A stretch of 64,000 nucleotides of DNA, from assembly GCA_014607495.2 (NCBI GenBank), contig CP053175.1, positions 7,564,001 to 7,628,000 of the forward strand, given 5' to 3'. This stretch comes from Carposina sasakii. Its lineage: Eukaryota; Arthropoda; Insecta; Lepidoptera; Carposinidae. The notes under the pieces were generated by a model. That model made no database searches and had not been told where the DNA came from. It saw nothing but the letters and a program-made list of their open reading frames with translations. The translations under genes were made by a program, and so were the position numbers. Of the stretch, positions 23,507-34,838 are shown piece by piece (position 1 is the first letter of the stretch; every line of letters starts with the position of its first letter).

Positions 23507-23892
23507 GGTATAAAAGAGGAGGTGGGACTATGAACTGAGTCATGTGGCAAGCGTGAGGCCATGACGTCATGATAGGGGCGGAGCTTCAGCGTCAGTGTAA
23601 CGCAGTAGCTGTAAACACACGCTTGTGCTCCGAAATGTAACCGTATTAAAATTACAAAGACACTAGCGCTTTTATCAGGGTACGTTTTTACTAAAACATA
23701 GTATAATATTGAATCATATTGATAATGAGCAAGTAGTTTGACTAGTCACTACAAGGTGGTTTCTATGTAAATGGGCAGGGCTACAGTGTTCAATGCTCTT
23801 CTCGTCCCATACTTCACCCCCACCTCCGCGGCACACTATTTTTGTATGAAAATATACTTGGCCGCTACTCTTCTTTTATGTCTTCTCCATGG
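23507..23892. repeat. About 0.4-kb dispersed repeat, copy 2
   Basis: Second copy of the repeat at 19971..20396, same orientation. Its CCATGG end lies about 13 nt from the 5' splice site of exon 23906..23990. Confidence 0.75.
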
Positions 23893-23905
23893 GGTGAGTA
23901 CTTAC

Positions 23906-23990
23906 TTTGCTTCACAAACAACTTTGCCCGCCATTTGGTTTTCAATAACGGGCAGTATTTGAGGAGTCACCGTTATGTTCTCAGGTTCAT
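23906..23990 (-). CDS. Ig gene, sixth visible Ig domain, first half
   Basis: Acceptor CATTAATTTCAG, donor CAAA|GTAAGT; phase 1 in, phase 2 out. Reads Y(split)-EPENITVTPQILPVIENQMA then GKVVCEA, with the strand-B Cys. Confidence 0.85.
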
Positions 23991-24626
23991 CTGAAATTAA
24001 TGAGCTAATTATTAAATACCCTAATAAAGTAAACTCTAGAATATAATTTCTTACTTGCTTTTTTATATTAGCCATGTCAATTTTAGCTTTAACATCGTGA
24101 TCATTATTTGTAACATTTCGCGTAATGTATCCCCTCTTTTTTACTATTTTTACTGCTTATTTTAACTTATCTCGCTTTCTGCATTGACAAATTGCGTGAT
24201 ATTTTGGAATCTACCTATAAAACAAATATAATATATGACCATTTTCTTCATACATATTTCAACTTGTTAACCCGCTGGGCCTACAACAAGTCATTCTATC
24301 CACCAAGAACGGATTTTACGAAACTCCATCCCTATGGTGGTAAAACGGGGGTTGGAAGTTTGGAAGGTTGTACGAAAGTCCTATAAGTTAAATTTTCTGA
24401 AATTCCAATGGAAACAGGAACGCGGAAATTGCGGCCGTCTGCTACAATATAGATAATCATAGCAATATTCGTAACACAGAAACAAACATTAATATCAATA
24501 TAATTTTAAGTATTTGCCGCTCCTAACGGTATTCGAACCCAGAACCTACCACGCGGCGACCAAAGCCATTACCAACTACGCCAATTACTCCCCAAATAAC
24601 CGTATCAAAATAGCGTATATACTCAC

Positions 24627-24756
24627 ACTCGACGGCGAATTTCGTGGTGCTGTTAACAGAAGGTCCGGCAGCGTTGGCGGATGACCGACACGTGTAGCTC
24701 GCACTGTCCGCGTGACGAGCGAGCGCGTGACCCGCCCAGGCCGACATGTTCCAGTG
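24627..24756 (-). CDS. Ig gene, fifth visible Ig domain, second half
   Basis: Acceptor TATTGATGTCCAG, donor GAGT|GTGAGT; phase 0 in, phase 1 out. Reads HWNMSAWAGHALARHADSAS then YTCRSSANAAGPSVN, the strand F-G signature. Confidence 0.85.
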
Positions 24757-24802
24757 CTGGACATCAATATTACTCATTATACCTACACATATATAGGTAC
24801 AC

Positions 24803-25000
24803 TATCGGCCGCCCACGACTTCAACCGCGTGAGGGGATATTGCACCCGCGCGAAGCCGGGACGGGTTGCTTTATAGCCTTCCTCGATATATGGGCTATCT
24901 AACTTTTAAAGAATTTTTCAAATCGGACCGGTAGTTCCTGAAATTAGCGCATTCAAACAAACAAACAAACTTTTCAGCTTTATAATATTAGTATAGATAT
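24803..25000 (+). repeat. Common SINE/LINE-tail repeat, degenerate
   Basis: 'gcccacgacttcaaccgcgt' ... 'cccgcgcgaagccgggacgg' ... 'ggtagttcctgaaattagcg' ... 'gctttataatattagtatag'. This ending is shared by several repeats in the window (e.g. 43180..43430). Confidence 0.5.
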
Positions 25001-25249
25001 AAACTGCAGTATTGTAAAATAGATTCCACACTCAATGCATAGCAACTAGCATTGGACGCTCTCCGGCGAGATGGACCATTGACCTAAAGAGGGCGGCTGG
25101 TAGTGAATGGATGGCAAAAACGGGAGATCGAGTCTTGTGGCGTGCTCTGGGCGAACGTCCAACAGTGGAGATGAAGAAGAAGAGGGCGAGTCGTTCCCGA
25201 AATTCGGTAGCCAGAACTGCAGATGTAAAGGAGACACGATTAGCAAAGA

Positions 25250-25380
25250 CGGGATAGATGTTAATGACCAGTGACAACCTAGCTTAGTCTGGGAGAATGT
25301 CCTTCCTTAGTAGATTCTTACGACATGCACGGAAGGAGATGCAGCTGATGTATTCTAGCGAAGCCCCGCATCAGCGATAC
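25250..25380 (+). repeat. Dispersed repeat (SINE-like) copy
   Basis: 'gggatagatgttaatgacca', 'ttagtagattcttacgacat', 'ggagatgcagctgatgtatt', ending 'gaagccccgcatcagc': the family described at 1680..1815. Confidence 0.6.
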
Positions 25381-26199
25381 GTAGACGAACTAATGTCACT
25401 TGAGCTCGCAACGGTTTGCCTACAAAACATTTCGCCGAGGGCACTTTTCATAAAAAAATCATTCGCGAAACGATCACCGGTAATGATTTTTGTGACGTAT
25501 CATTCGTGGATGAAACGTGAAAAAAACGTTCTAACAGCAAAGACTATTTCAGCAAACCGTTACAAGCTCAATATCACTGACTTTCGTATCCTCATGAAGA
25601 AACCTAGATACTGTAGTGCGTCTAGCATGTTCGCCGAGGCGATGGTTCCCGGTTTCTTTGCAGTAATCAGATCGCGTATTGCATCCTTCTGGAACAGGCT
25701 GCGCAGCTCTGATAACGCAATCCTCAAAGTCCTTCACGGGGATATTACGAGTCCTACATTTTCATACTGGCTCTCTGTACATCGGAGCGCGAACCGTAAA
25801 TAATTACATTTTACCGTGTGTGTGTGTGTGTGATTACATATTATATTTGGTGTCGATTCACGGGACTACAGAGTGCCGGTCCTTTACGTTGTGTGGGTGT
25901 GTGCTGACCGCACAATATGATGATGGTCCCCGCCATGTGCAAGTTTGTGCAATGTATACATTTGCTGACCGACTACTGTCTCATATGTTGTATGACTCGC
26001 CGACTCATTTCATGGGCCCCCTATTATATGCCCCTGGACTTTAAACCGAAGCCAACTCGCCACTTACTGTCCACCCTCGAGCTGTCATAGCTCTCGCGAC
26101 TCCACTCTTACTGTTTCGTCAGACCTCACTCCGGCGCCAGATAACAGGGTCTTCCCCCGGGAGTACTTCAGGTCCGTTATTACTATTATTATTATTATA

Positions 26200-26297
26200 G
26201 CCTAACGATCCAGCAAGCTAAAGTGGCAATGGACAAGACACATAATATCGAAAATCCGATGAGGCCTAAAAAGTTCTAGAAATCTAAAGTGATACTA
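26200..26297 (+). mobile_element. RTE-like LINE fragment, very diverged
   Basis: 'agcaagctaaagtggcaatgg' and 'aaaagttctagaa' followed by 'gtgatacta' match the 'aagttctagagtggatac' region of the LINE family. The match ends about 10 nt inside the intron from the donor of exon 26308..26469. Confidence 0.55.
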
Positions 26298-26307
26298 TAT
26301 AACTTAC

Positions 26308-26469
26308 GAGCGTGCTTTCAGTGGCTTCAAAGTCGTTCCTATTGACTTGCGGCGGTATCACCCGACTCTGTATATAGTACTCGCGCCCCGGTTCTATCCG
26401 AGCGCCATTTTTGAGCCACTCCACTGAACATAACGGCGCACACTCCACTGTACAGGATAGTGAGATGTT
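26308..26469 (-). CDS. Ig gene, fifth visible Ig domain, middle part
   Basis: Acceptor TTTCTTTCTCAG, donor CTC|GTAAGT; 162 nt, phase 0 in and out. Reads NISLSCTVECAPLCSVEWLK then NGARIEPGREYYIQSR. It has the strand-B Cys, the core Trp, and an extra CAPLC pair in the B-C region. The phase-1 end of 28601..28758 does not fit its phase-0 start, so a short exon with strand A is missing between them. Confidence 0.85.
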
Positions 26470-27615
26470 CTGAGAAAGAAAATATTAACTCTAAATTATA
26501 AGTAGGTAATAATATTTTATTACTGTCTTATATATATCCATTTTTTATTTCTGTATTAGAAAAATAAATAATACATTATTCTAAAGTATAAAGTAGGTAC
26601 CTTACTAGCGGCCAACCGCTACTTTGTATACTTCAACTATACACATAGAGAGTGTTATATCTGGCAAGTTTCATTAAAATCCGTTCAGTATATCTTGCGA
26701 GAAAGAGTAAAATACATACATACATATGCTTACACACATGAGTACATCCACTCTAACATAGGACATGCCCTGACTGATTCATCAACGCTGAGGCAAAGCT
26801 ACCGAAGCTAGTAACGTGATATTTGGACCGTGGCTTCCTTTTATGGCGTATAGGTTCAATAGGGCGTATAAGAAGGGATTTCCCGCGGGAACGGGAACAA
26901 TAGGGCGTATAATAAGGAATTCCCGCGGTGGGATTACGGGAACACATGGGTGAAACGTCTATGTTAGCGAATAAAAGATTGAAATAATTGTTTATTTTAG
27001 TTCATACATAGCATTGTCACTTTCTGGTTATTTTAAATAGCAGCCGCCCACGAAAAACTTTGTATAGACTGTATTTAAATGGGCTATCTAACACTGAAAG
27101 TAGTTCCATACCTAGCTGTTTGTATAAATCAATCGGGCTCCGCTATAAAATCGGAGTCACGAGTAATGATTCGCACAGTTATCGCAGTATCCCTTTGACA
27201 CGAACTCAATGGCGGCTGCTGAAAAAAAATTTTATTACAGTAGTACGAAAAATATATGAAAAAAAACCGAAATATAAAGAAAAGCATGTGTTTGTATTTT
27301 CCCCCTGCATCCTAATACTTTTGGCTTAAGGGCCCGCTTCACTAAAAGAGGGTCGGCATTTTGATAGAGATTTATATAGAAAACGATGCTCCACAACCTT
27401 GAAATTTATCACACAGCTGGCCAAAGAACGTGACTAGTCCATGAAACTTTCGGATTTTAGCTAATTATTATGGGTAAGTGTAAAAATTAATCTGAAAACC
27501 ATTAAAAACGTGAAAATCGTACTCCCGCATTTTAACAACAGTGTCGTAAGTATCGAGAGTTTTGAAATGAAACCTTTATTCTAACTGAATGTAGATAGAG
27601 CCAATTTGTTGTTAT

Positions 27616-27837
27616 ACAGGGTGTAACAAAAAGGGAACCTATTTCCAAAATTTGAGACTCGAAATCACATTTTTATTTTTCAAGATTGTATGAAAATTCT
27701 TGAGATATTTAAAAATTTCCATACTATCGGGAAAAATAAACATGTGATTTCGGATCTCAAATTTTGTGGATAGGTTCTCTATAGTGGGCTATTTACATAG
27801 CTTTTCGCTTAACATACCCTTTTTGTTACACCCTGTA
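27616..27837. mobile_element. Foldback MITE 'ACAGGGTGTAACAAAAAGGG', copy 1
   Basis: Nearly the whole element is palindromic: 'acagggtgtaacaaaaaggg' at the left, 'accctttttgttacaccctg' at the right, with 'gagactcgaaatcacat' inverted as 'atgtgatttcggatctc'. It lies inside TA flanks. Relatives: 44430..44683, 59345..59609, and the copy split by the retrovirus. Confidence 0.8.
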
Positions 27838-28029
27838 TAGTTACTAAATATAGTAATAACTATTACAAATTACAGAAACATCCATGACTCGGAAACAAAC
27901 ATCGATATTCATCATCAATATTTGCACGTACCGGAATTTGAACCCAAACCTATCTATACCAATCAGGCGTCGCAAATAGGATTGATTCTTAAAATTCATA
28001 CATATAGGTACATATGGCTGTTCTGAACT

Positions 28030-28150
28030 GCAGGATCTTAAAAGAGATCCCACAGCTACGTTTAACATAGCGGGGAAAGATGTAAATGATCACTGCTAGC
28101 TTATAGCCTGGGAGATTGCTCGAGTTCCTTGGTCGACTCTTACGATGTAA
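28030..28150 (+). repeat. Dispersed repeat (SINE-like) copy
   Basis: 'ggatcttaaaagagatccca', 'gtttaacatagcggggaaag', 'tcctt' and 'gtcgactcttacgatg' match the family described at 1680..1815. Confidence 0.55.
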
Positions 28151-28600
28151 TTACGATACTCAGGGCTGATTTTTTCAAACGTCAAACAGCCTATCTGAAG
28201 AATAAAGTAGATGCCGTCTCTGTCATGATCAAGTTTTAGAGAAACACAGTATCAACTTTATACTTCTGATACATACATTACATACATATAATCACGCCTT
28301 TATCCCTTACGGGTAGGCAGAGCACCAAGGGCCGATAGAACCACATGGTGCCACTTCTGACCAATTTGTATATGAGGGTATAGTTGAGATGTACAAGTTC
28401 GGTTAGTAGTGACAGGTGGTCAGCCCATCGCCTACAAAACACCAAGACCCTCTTGTCCCTCTACTGACTTGTACAGTATGCCCGGGAAGAGAAGCAGCTG
28501 TAGTATTATACGTTTTTTCTTCACTCCCAGAGCAGCATAGAAGAATATAGAAAAAGTAAATTTAAAAAATCATTAAGAGTTGATTCCAGTAGACCCTTAC

Positions 28601-28758
28601 CCAGTACATCAATAGAAGTGGTGGCAGCCTCCCCCTCCCCGCCCGCATTGATCCCGCGACACGAGAAGTTGGTGCGATGGTCAAGGGTCACCGGGTCGAA
28701 GGTCCAGTTCTGAGAGACGATGTCGCTGACAAGATGGCCGCCGCGGTGCCAACGGTAC
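28601..28758 (-). CDS. Ig gene, fourth visible Ig domain, second half
   Basis: Acceptor CCTGTTTGCAG, donor CTGG|GTAAGG; phase 2 in, phase 1 out. Reads YRWHRGGHLVSDIVSQNWTF, then DHRTNFSCRGINAGGEGEAA, the strand F-G signature. Its GC content is much higher than the surrounding intron. Confidence 0.9.
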
Positions 28759-28877
28759 CTGCAAACAGGGATATGTCAGCTTTCGTAAAAAAGAAGGTGG
28801 TATGTAAATAAAATAATTTATTTCAGACTGTTTTGGTCCATATACAATAATATAATTTAATTCATTATAATAAACGT

Positions 28878-28945
28878 AGTTATGAGTTTTCAGATCCGAG
28901 GGTCAGTGTAGGGTGTAGGGCCCGGTGGTGGGCGCACCCATAGTG
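28878..28945. repeat. Fragment of the 'agatccgagggtcagtgg' MITE
   Basis: 'cagatccgagggtcagtgta', 'gggcccggtggtgggcgcac', 'ccatagtgaa': the right arm of the element at 32950..33167. Confidence 0.6.
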
Positions 28946-29058
28946 AATAAAGCTGAAGAGTTTGTTTGATCGCTCTCATCTCAGGAACTACTGGTCCGAT
29001 TTGGAATTTTTTTTCAGTGTTAGATACCCCATTTATCGAGGAAGATTATAGGCTGTAT

Positions 29059-29537
29059 ACAGGGTATGGGTGACAGCCAGGCAAATACTGAAATGCTGAA
29101 CAGGTACCATTGTGTTGAGTTATACGACAGTGTTATTACTCGCAGAAAATGTATTTTTGTATTGATTATCAGTAATCTTTGCTCTCCGCGTCAATTGTAT
29201 CGGGCGATCCTGTGACTAATTAAATGGACTTATTGGTTATTGTGTGACACATAGCTGTTTTTTGGATCACTTTTGACTCTCCATTAGGGTTGATCAGGTT
29301 TTTGAATGTTTTTGAGAGCAACTTTTTTTTGAAAATCATCTTTTGGTTAAAATTTTATTTTCAAGTACTTATGTGAGGCCTAATTAAACGTACTAAATTA
29401 TTTTTTTCCTGAAAATATGAAAAAAATGTCGGAAAATTTTGGAAATTTCCTGCGAAATTTTTCAGTGTTTTCCACCTCAGAATCATGGTCTGAAGTCATG
29501 GTATCAATATTTGCCTGGCTGTCACAAACACCCTGTA
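29059..29537. mobile_element. MITE 'ACAGGGTATGGGTGACAGCC', copy 1
   Basis: Ends 'acagggtatgggtgacagcc' and 'ggctgtcacaaacaccctgt' are inverted repeats. The interior blocks ('tgttgagttatacgacagtg', 'atcatggtctgaagtcatgg') appear in inverted order in the copy at 47075..47454. The overlapping reading frames on both strands are by-products of this repeat. Confidence 0.75.
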
Positions 29538-29617
29538 TGACCCGCGCAGCTTTCGCACGGGGGTATAATGCCGTTTTCATGCGGACGAAATCGTGGGCGG
29601 CGACCGCTAGAATAATA

Positions 29618-30119
29618 TACAGGGTTAATTTAAAAACATCAATAACCTCGCAGGACTAGATAGCTAAAATCATAAACAATAACATTTGTTCTACGAGTTT
29701 TATAATAACTCAATACATTAATTTAAAAAATGATTTTCCAAGCTTTTATTGTACTGTCGTGACATTTACCTATACGTCTATGTTCCATTCGTAGAAGGTT
29801 GACGTGCGCGCGCTCACCTGTGTTATGTGTGACTCACATGTGTTTATTACTTATAAATAGGTATACCTATATAGAAAAACTTATATAAGTTTATATTATA
29901 CCTATGTGAAAGATATAATTATGTGTGATATAAATATATAATAAATGTACAGACTTAAGAACATTCAGAAGTAATATTAAATTGATAAAAATTGATATTT
30001 ATTTTTGTATGAAGGTAAACTATGTCAAATTATCAAAACTCGTAGAACAAATGTTGTTGTTTATGACGTTAGCTTACCTAGTCTAGCGAGGTTAGTGATG
30101 TTTTAAAATTAACCCTGTA
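29618..30119. mobile_element. Long-arm foldback MITE
   Basis: Arms of about 90 nt: left 'acagggttaatttaaaaaca', 'aataacatttgttctacgag'; right 'ctcgtagaacaaatgttgtt', 'ttttaaaattaaccctgt'. Flanked by TA. No coding capacity. Confidence 0.8.
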
Positions 30120-30768
30120 TAGCTAGTTCGGAAAAATGGCGTAACCAGAACTACAGGGTCACGTTTGAGATTTAAGTAATCTTATTTATTTTAAATCAAA
30201 ATTGATGTGTTCGTAAAGTGATATTTTCTGGTAGATAATTTATATTTTGCTTAAAACGTTTGACAATATATTTGATTTCACACTAATTTTTAAGGATTTT
30301 CCTGACGTTTTCATTCATCACAAGTTCATAACATAGGTATTCATATATTAACAAACTTTTACTAACTACAATAATAGCTGTATGAACATTATTTGCCTTG
30401 CCTTTCCTTCCGGATAAACTGAAATTTACAAAGTTTTATCAGATTATAATTCAATTGCATCAAAATCTCATTGATTGCACCTGATAAAACTTCCAATCTG
30501 CATAATTGCATAATCGCGACAAGAATTGCATAACCCTTATCACGAGCGATAAGCATCATGATGCATCATTGTGAAATTAAAAACCCTTTATCTTAACCTA
30601 ATTCCGCGCGAGTGTACTATCAATGCCGATTAGACATACGCCTGGGTAAATGCACTTGATAGCCATCTGTATGATATGTAGACAGACAAACAACCTGCTT
30701 CGTGACAGGAAAAGTTTTTGGTCTCATAGAATAGTTAATTAACAGAAGGCATATAGGTATTACATATA

Positions 30769-31040
30769 TCATCATCATCATTCATCATTTACAGCCCTGA
30801 GAAGTCCACTGTTGGACATAGGCCTCCCCCAACAACCTCAACTCCGACCGGTCGGAAGCAGCCTGCATCTAACCGACCCCCGCAACCTTGGCCAGGTCAT
30901 CCGTCCACCTCGCGGGTGGCCTTCCCACGCTGCGTTTACCGATACGTGGTATCCACTCTAGAACTTTCCGACTCCATCGGCCATCAGTTCTTCGAGATAT
31001 GTGCCCTGCCCATTGCCACTTCAGCTACATACATAGGTAC
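30769..31040 (-). mobile_element. RTE-like LINE 3' fragment, minus
   Basis: Reverse of the LINE tail: 'catcatcatcattcatc', 'ggacataggcctcccccaac', 'ccgaccggtcggaagcagcc', 'gatacgtggtatccactcta', 'cgagatatgtgccctgccca'. It matches 40510..40760 closely. Confidence 0.8.
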
Positions 31041-31044
31041 ATGA

Positions 31045-31160
31045 AACTATAAGGGTAGGTACGCATAAGCCTGTTCCGTGCTGATGCGGGGCTTCACTAG
31101 AATACATCAGCTACATCTCCGTTCGTGCATGTCGTAAGTGTCTCAGAGTCCCCTCCGTAC
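31045..31160 (-). repeat. Dispersed repeat (SINE-like), minus copy
   Basis: 'gctgatgcggggcttcacta', 'gaatacatcagctacatctc', 'gtgcatgtcgtaagtgtctc': reverse of the 3' end of the family described at 1680..1815. Confidence 0.6.
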
Positions 31161-31163
31161 TAG

Positions 31164-31442
31164 CATAGAGGAATAATGTAGCATGTAGACATAGAGTGCT
31201 AATGTCATACTAACCGTATCCATGCACCATTAGACTATTTGGTGCCTCACAATTCCAGTCTATGTGTCATTAGATTATATTAGTGTAATGTATAGTAATG
31301 TACTACATTACTAATGTATTGTAACGTTTAGTAATGCAATCTAAGTGTCAAGAACTGGAATTGTGAGGCACAGAAGTCTAATGGTGCATCAAAACTTTTA
31401 GTATGACATTAGCACTCTATGTCTACATCTTATTTCTCTATG
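31164..31442. mobile_element. Foldback MITE with 7-bp target duplication
   Basis: Ends CATAGAG...CTCTATG with arms of about 110 nt ('agacatagagtgctaatgtc' and 'gacattagcactctatgtct'). Flanked by GTACTAG at 31157..31163 and 31443..31449. The duplication length and terminal sequence make the boundaries convincing; superfamily unassigned. Confidence 0.85.
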
Positions 31443-31638
31443 GTACTAGCGTCTTCTGAGCGTCGGCGTTGGGCCAGCGTCAGCGTCAGCGTCAGCGCGA
31501 CGTCGGCGCTCAGTGGAAGCCGAACGCACAGAACGCTGTAATTACGCAGCGCAAACGTCGCGTCGTTTTATTATATGACTCGACTCGAGCTAGCAACTTC
31601 ATTCACACTGTCTCTGCTGTGCTATCTTGTAATTCAGC

Positions 31639-31770
31639 ACCCGTATGATGAATTTGGTGAGAGCGAGACGTCTCACTTTTAAACGTAGAATTCACAGAGC
31701 TATTAATTACTAGATAAACTAAGTGTATGTACTTTGCATGTAAAATAGACTTAAGAATTAGAATAGACAA
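31639..31770. repeat. Partial copy of the 'gatgaattcggtgagagcgag' MITE
   Basis: 'gtatgatgaatttggtgaga', 'gacgtctcacttttaaacgt', 'cacagagctattaattacta', 'gcatgtaaaatagacttaag' match both arms of 34587..34830. Confidence 0.6.
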
Positions 31771-31779
31771 TCGTATCTT

Positions 31780-32320
31780 AATATTGATGCCACATAACCG
31801 TGGTATGCGACAAGTAAGGCTTCGCGATTTGTAACTCGTGACATTTTATAAAGGGCGTTTAAGAAACTATTAAATTTTTTACATACCAGTTCTGCATGAA
31901 CTTTCCAGTTTAATTGCTTGTCAATTACTAATCCTAAGAATTTTGTATAGTCTATTTCGTCAATTTTTTTATCGTCATAATTTATATTAATATTACTTAA
32001 TTTAAGTTTATTTTGATTAAATTCAAATTCAAATTCAAATATTTTATTTCGGATATTACTCCATAGTGGTTAGTATGAGATGACTTATATATTATGTTAG
32101 TAAACAGTTATAAATAAAGTGCATTATCTTTGTTTTATCCAAGTTTATTTGCAATTGATTTATTTTTAGCCATTCTATAATTTGCTTTAGGGTATTGTTT
32201 ATTTCGTAAATATATTGATCCTTATTTAAATTATTTTGTTTAATAATAACCGTGCTATCATCGGCAAAAATATATGGGTGATGTATTTGTGTTGGTAAAT
32301 CATTTATATATGTGAAATCA
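31780..32320 (-). pseudogene. Jockey/CR1-like LINE reverse-transcriptase fragment, interrupted
   Basis: On the minus strand, frames around 32254..32268 read a FADDS box preceded by YI and followed by TVIIKQNN, then EINNTLKQIIEWLKINQ, the conserved stretch after the RT active site. A second block (about 31780..31985) reads IDYTKFLGLVIDKQLNWK and further down SRVTNREALLVAYHGY. A piece at about 32020..32115, with a short (attcaa)n run, interrupts them. A degraded element, not a host gene. Confidence 0.7.
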
Positions 32321-32427
32321 GCACCTACATATATTTGCCTGGCTGTCGCTCACCCTGTATAGTATAATTTACCTGTGTGGTCTGCCCTTCTGCTCGACCT
32401 CCTTAGGGGATAATGGGCGTGATTTAC

Positions 32428-32536
32428 CTGTGCGCGGGCGGCCGTCCCTTCTCCTGTACGCTGCAGCTCAGCACGAGGCTCTTCCCCTTCACCACCTTCC
32501 ACGGAGAGTAGGTGAGGGTCGCCGGCCCGGGAGGGT
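32428..32536 (-). CDS. Ig gene, fourth visible Ig domain, first half
   Basis: Acceptor CCGTCTGTTGCAG, donor ACAG|GTAAAT; phase 1 in, phase 2 out. Reads Y(split)-PPGPATLTYSPWKVVKGKSL then VLSCSVQEKGRPPAH, with the strand-B Cys. Confidence 0.9.
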
Positions 32537-32615
32537 CTGCAACAGACGGGGGATGCTGCTAATGCTGGAGATCGCTACTGTAGAGGACTACAGAGACTAC
32601 ATCAGGGAAGATCTG

Positions 32616-32740
32616 TCCTCTGATTACGTAACTTGCAGTAGCAGAGCCCTCGCCCTCATCCCACACCTCGCCCCGCGCACATTCTCAATTTTCGCTATGG
32701 CATTGCTTCGGCTCTGCTACTGCAAGTTAGTTAATAGCCC
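32616..32740. repeat. GC-rich foldback repeat, diverged copy
   Basis: 'ctgattacgtaacttgcagt', 'agcagagccctcgccctc', 'cgccccgcgcacattctcaa', 'gcttcggctctgctactgca' resemble the unit at 42900..43060. Confidence 0.45.
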
Positions 32741-32949
32741 TGCAGTCAGAATTTGCTCCTGCTTGCTTGTCGATGGCAGTATACCTATATGTCAATGTTC
32801 TTTGCAAGTAAAGTACGTTGAAGTTTGAGAGATATTTTATGCAAAAAGCTTTACTTTCATAAACTTTAAGTTTGTGAAGTATTTTATTTAAAATTTTCTA
32901 AGGGTTCTAAGATTTCTTACCATTTTTACCTTTTTTATAAATGAAATTG

Positions 32950-33167
32950 TATTAGGCGTTACAATTCGGAAGTTCAAACATTCACTATGGGTGCGCCCAC
33001 CACCATTTCGGAATGGTGAAATGTATCGTCTTGCATGCTAGGTGCTCGGGTCTGGTTTCTCATGGCGATTGTAGTTAGTGCAAGTGCCTGTTGTCGCAAT
33101 TATGAGTTATCAGATCCGAGGGTCAGTGGAGGGTGTAGGGCCCGGTGGTGGGCGCACCCATAGTGAA
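32950..33167. mobile_element. MITE with perfect 24-bp internal inverted repeat
   Basis: TTCACTATGGGTGCGCCCAC plus four more bases (32981..33004) is exactly inverted at 33144..33167. Outside it on the left lies 'ggcgttacaattcggaag', whose inverse closes the related copy at 22117..22268, so the original element was probably longer and this copy has lost its right edge. Confidence 0.75.
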
Positions 33168-33259
33168 ACTTACCTTTGTACAACTAAGGTATTCAATGAG
33201 AAAAGTTTATCCGAAATTTCAATGGGAACGATGGAAGCGCTTCCCTTTTCACTACTTAC

Positions 33260-33400
33260 AATTAACAACGAGTTCAGTCTTCAAGCTCTCGTCTCCCCAA
33301 CCCGCGTAGTTCTTCCCCTTGCAGGAGTAGTTTCCGTGGAAACTCTTCGTGGTGTCCTGGAGCAGCAGCATTGATGGATCCACTTCATTGCACAGGTTGT
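33260..33400 (-). CDS. Ig gene, third visible Ig domain, second half
   Basis: Acceptor TTTTGTTTCAG, donor AATT|GTAAGT; phase 1 in and out. Reads NLCNEVDPSMLLLQDTTKS, FHGNYSCKGKNYAGWGDES, ending TELVVN. The FHGNYSC...AGWG block is the most recognisable signature of the family. Confidence 0.9.
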
Positions 33401-33469
33401 CTGAAACAAAATGTTGGAAAATAAGGAAGGCTTCATAGAATGCATATGCTGAGCTGATTTCACAACATC

Positions 33470-33570
33470 GGACATTGCTTTTCTTTTTGTATACTTTTTT
33501 AATGAGGACCCTGACTGAGAGTGAGTAATAAGATGACGGATAATAGAGATGAATGTAAGAAAACTACATA
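33470..33570 (+). mobile_element. LINE 3' fragment ('gatgacggataatag' family)
   Basis: 'gactgagagtgagtaataag' and 'atgacggataatagagatga' match the 3' coding end at 49450..49672 and 61310..61445. Confidence 0.55.
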
Positions 33571-34586
33571 TTAAAACTATAATTTTGTATCTCTCTATTT
33601 GAATTGCCCGCTCTTTTTTCTTTGTCACCGAACGCGGGCCCCGTGTGCTTTCGCCCCGGCCACGCTAGTTGTTGTTGTCCAACCACCGCGGTACCGAGCT
33701 CGCGTCTCGGCAAGTGAATTTTCGTGTCTGACAAACTGACCTACCCAATAAGAGTGCCCTTATTAAAAGTGGACTATAGTAAACCGTGAACCTAAACCCT
33801 ACGATAAATTCCGCGCGGAAGAAAAAAGAAGAGAAAACACACATCTAACTCTTTGACATTACTTCTATTTTCCCTTTGATGCGACGCGACCCCCTAAATC
33901 CCTAAACAGTACATATTGAGCCGAATCTAAGTGAATGAGAAACAGGGCAGAAAGATGTGATGATGTAATTAGGAATTTTGTAATTATCGAAGTTGTACCT
34001 ATCTACTATTTTGTAATGTTGAATAAGGGAATTTATTTACATTTGAAAATTTACGAGATATTTCAATTTTCGCATTTTGATTTTCACATTTTTTTTTTAA
34101 TAAATAACAGCAATTGTTAAAGATATCCAATAAAGCAAAGAAATAGAGTTTAATACTTGCTCATAATGTTATTTTGTTCCTATAAATACATATTTGGATT
34201 TTGCATAGAATTTGGCACTCATTTAGATCTCCGTTCTTTTTGCGGCGAAGTATTTTTGTATTGAACTTGGCTCTCCTTTTTTACCCGACTGCGCGACGCA
34301 AATTATTAAATTTATGTTTTTAGTGGGATTTATACCTTCTCCATGGACTAAACTCAATAATAGTTTAAAAAACTATTTCATTAAAAATAAGTTTTATACG
34401 TAATAGTGACAATCTAAAAGCTGAGTTGTCTATGTATTTAAGTTAGCAAAAATTTAAGCAGTCAATTTAGAAGTATTTTTAAGACTAAATTGTTTTTTAA
34501 AAATTGATTGTTTTTGATATTTTGCTATTACCATTGGTAATCTTGAACTACTGTACCTACAACCTTCCTATACCTGCATCAGCACG

Positions 34587-34830
34587 CGTATGATGAATTC
34601 GGTGAGAGCGAGATGTCTCACTTTTAAACGTCAAATCCACAGAGCTAAGTAATAACTAGATAAGGCAAGTGTTTCTACTTGGTGTTTAAAAAGGGATTGC
34701 AAACCACTTCTATCAGCCCTAATTCTTTCAGTTCGGCTCGAGAACGAGTGTCTATTCTAATTTTTAAGTCTATTTTTTACATGCAAAGTGAATTTGACGT
34801 TAATCTCGCTCTCACCAAATTCATCATGCA
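34587..34830. mobile_element. Foldback MITE abutting a 5' splice site
   Basis: 'gtatgatgaattcggtgaga' at the left is inverted as 'tctcaccaaattcatcatgc' at the right. The right end stops about 8 nt inside the intron from the donor of exon 34839..35021, so the intron begins GTTAGTCCTGCATGATGAA. Confidence 0.75.
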
Positions 34831-34838
34831 GGACTAAC

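Noticed and set aside
25297..25803. 168-codon plus-strand frame
   Set aside because: It starts inside a SINE-like repeat and shows no recognisable protein family; probably chance readthrough of repeat sequence.
26753..26947. Minus-strand 64-codon frame in the gap where an Ig exon is missing
   Set aside because: It has no Ig motif (no Cys/Trp pattern) and no splice sites of the required phase.
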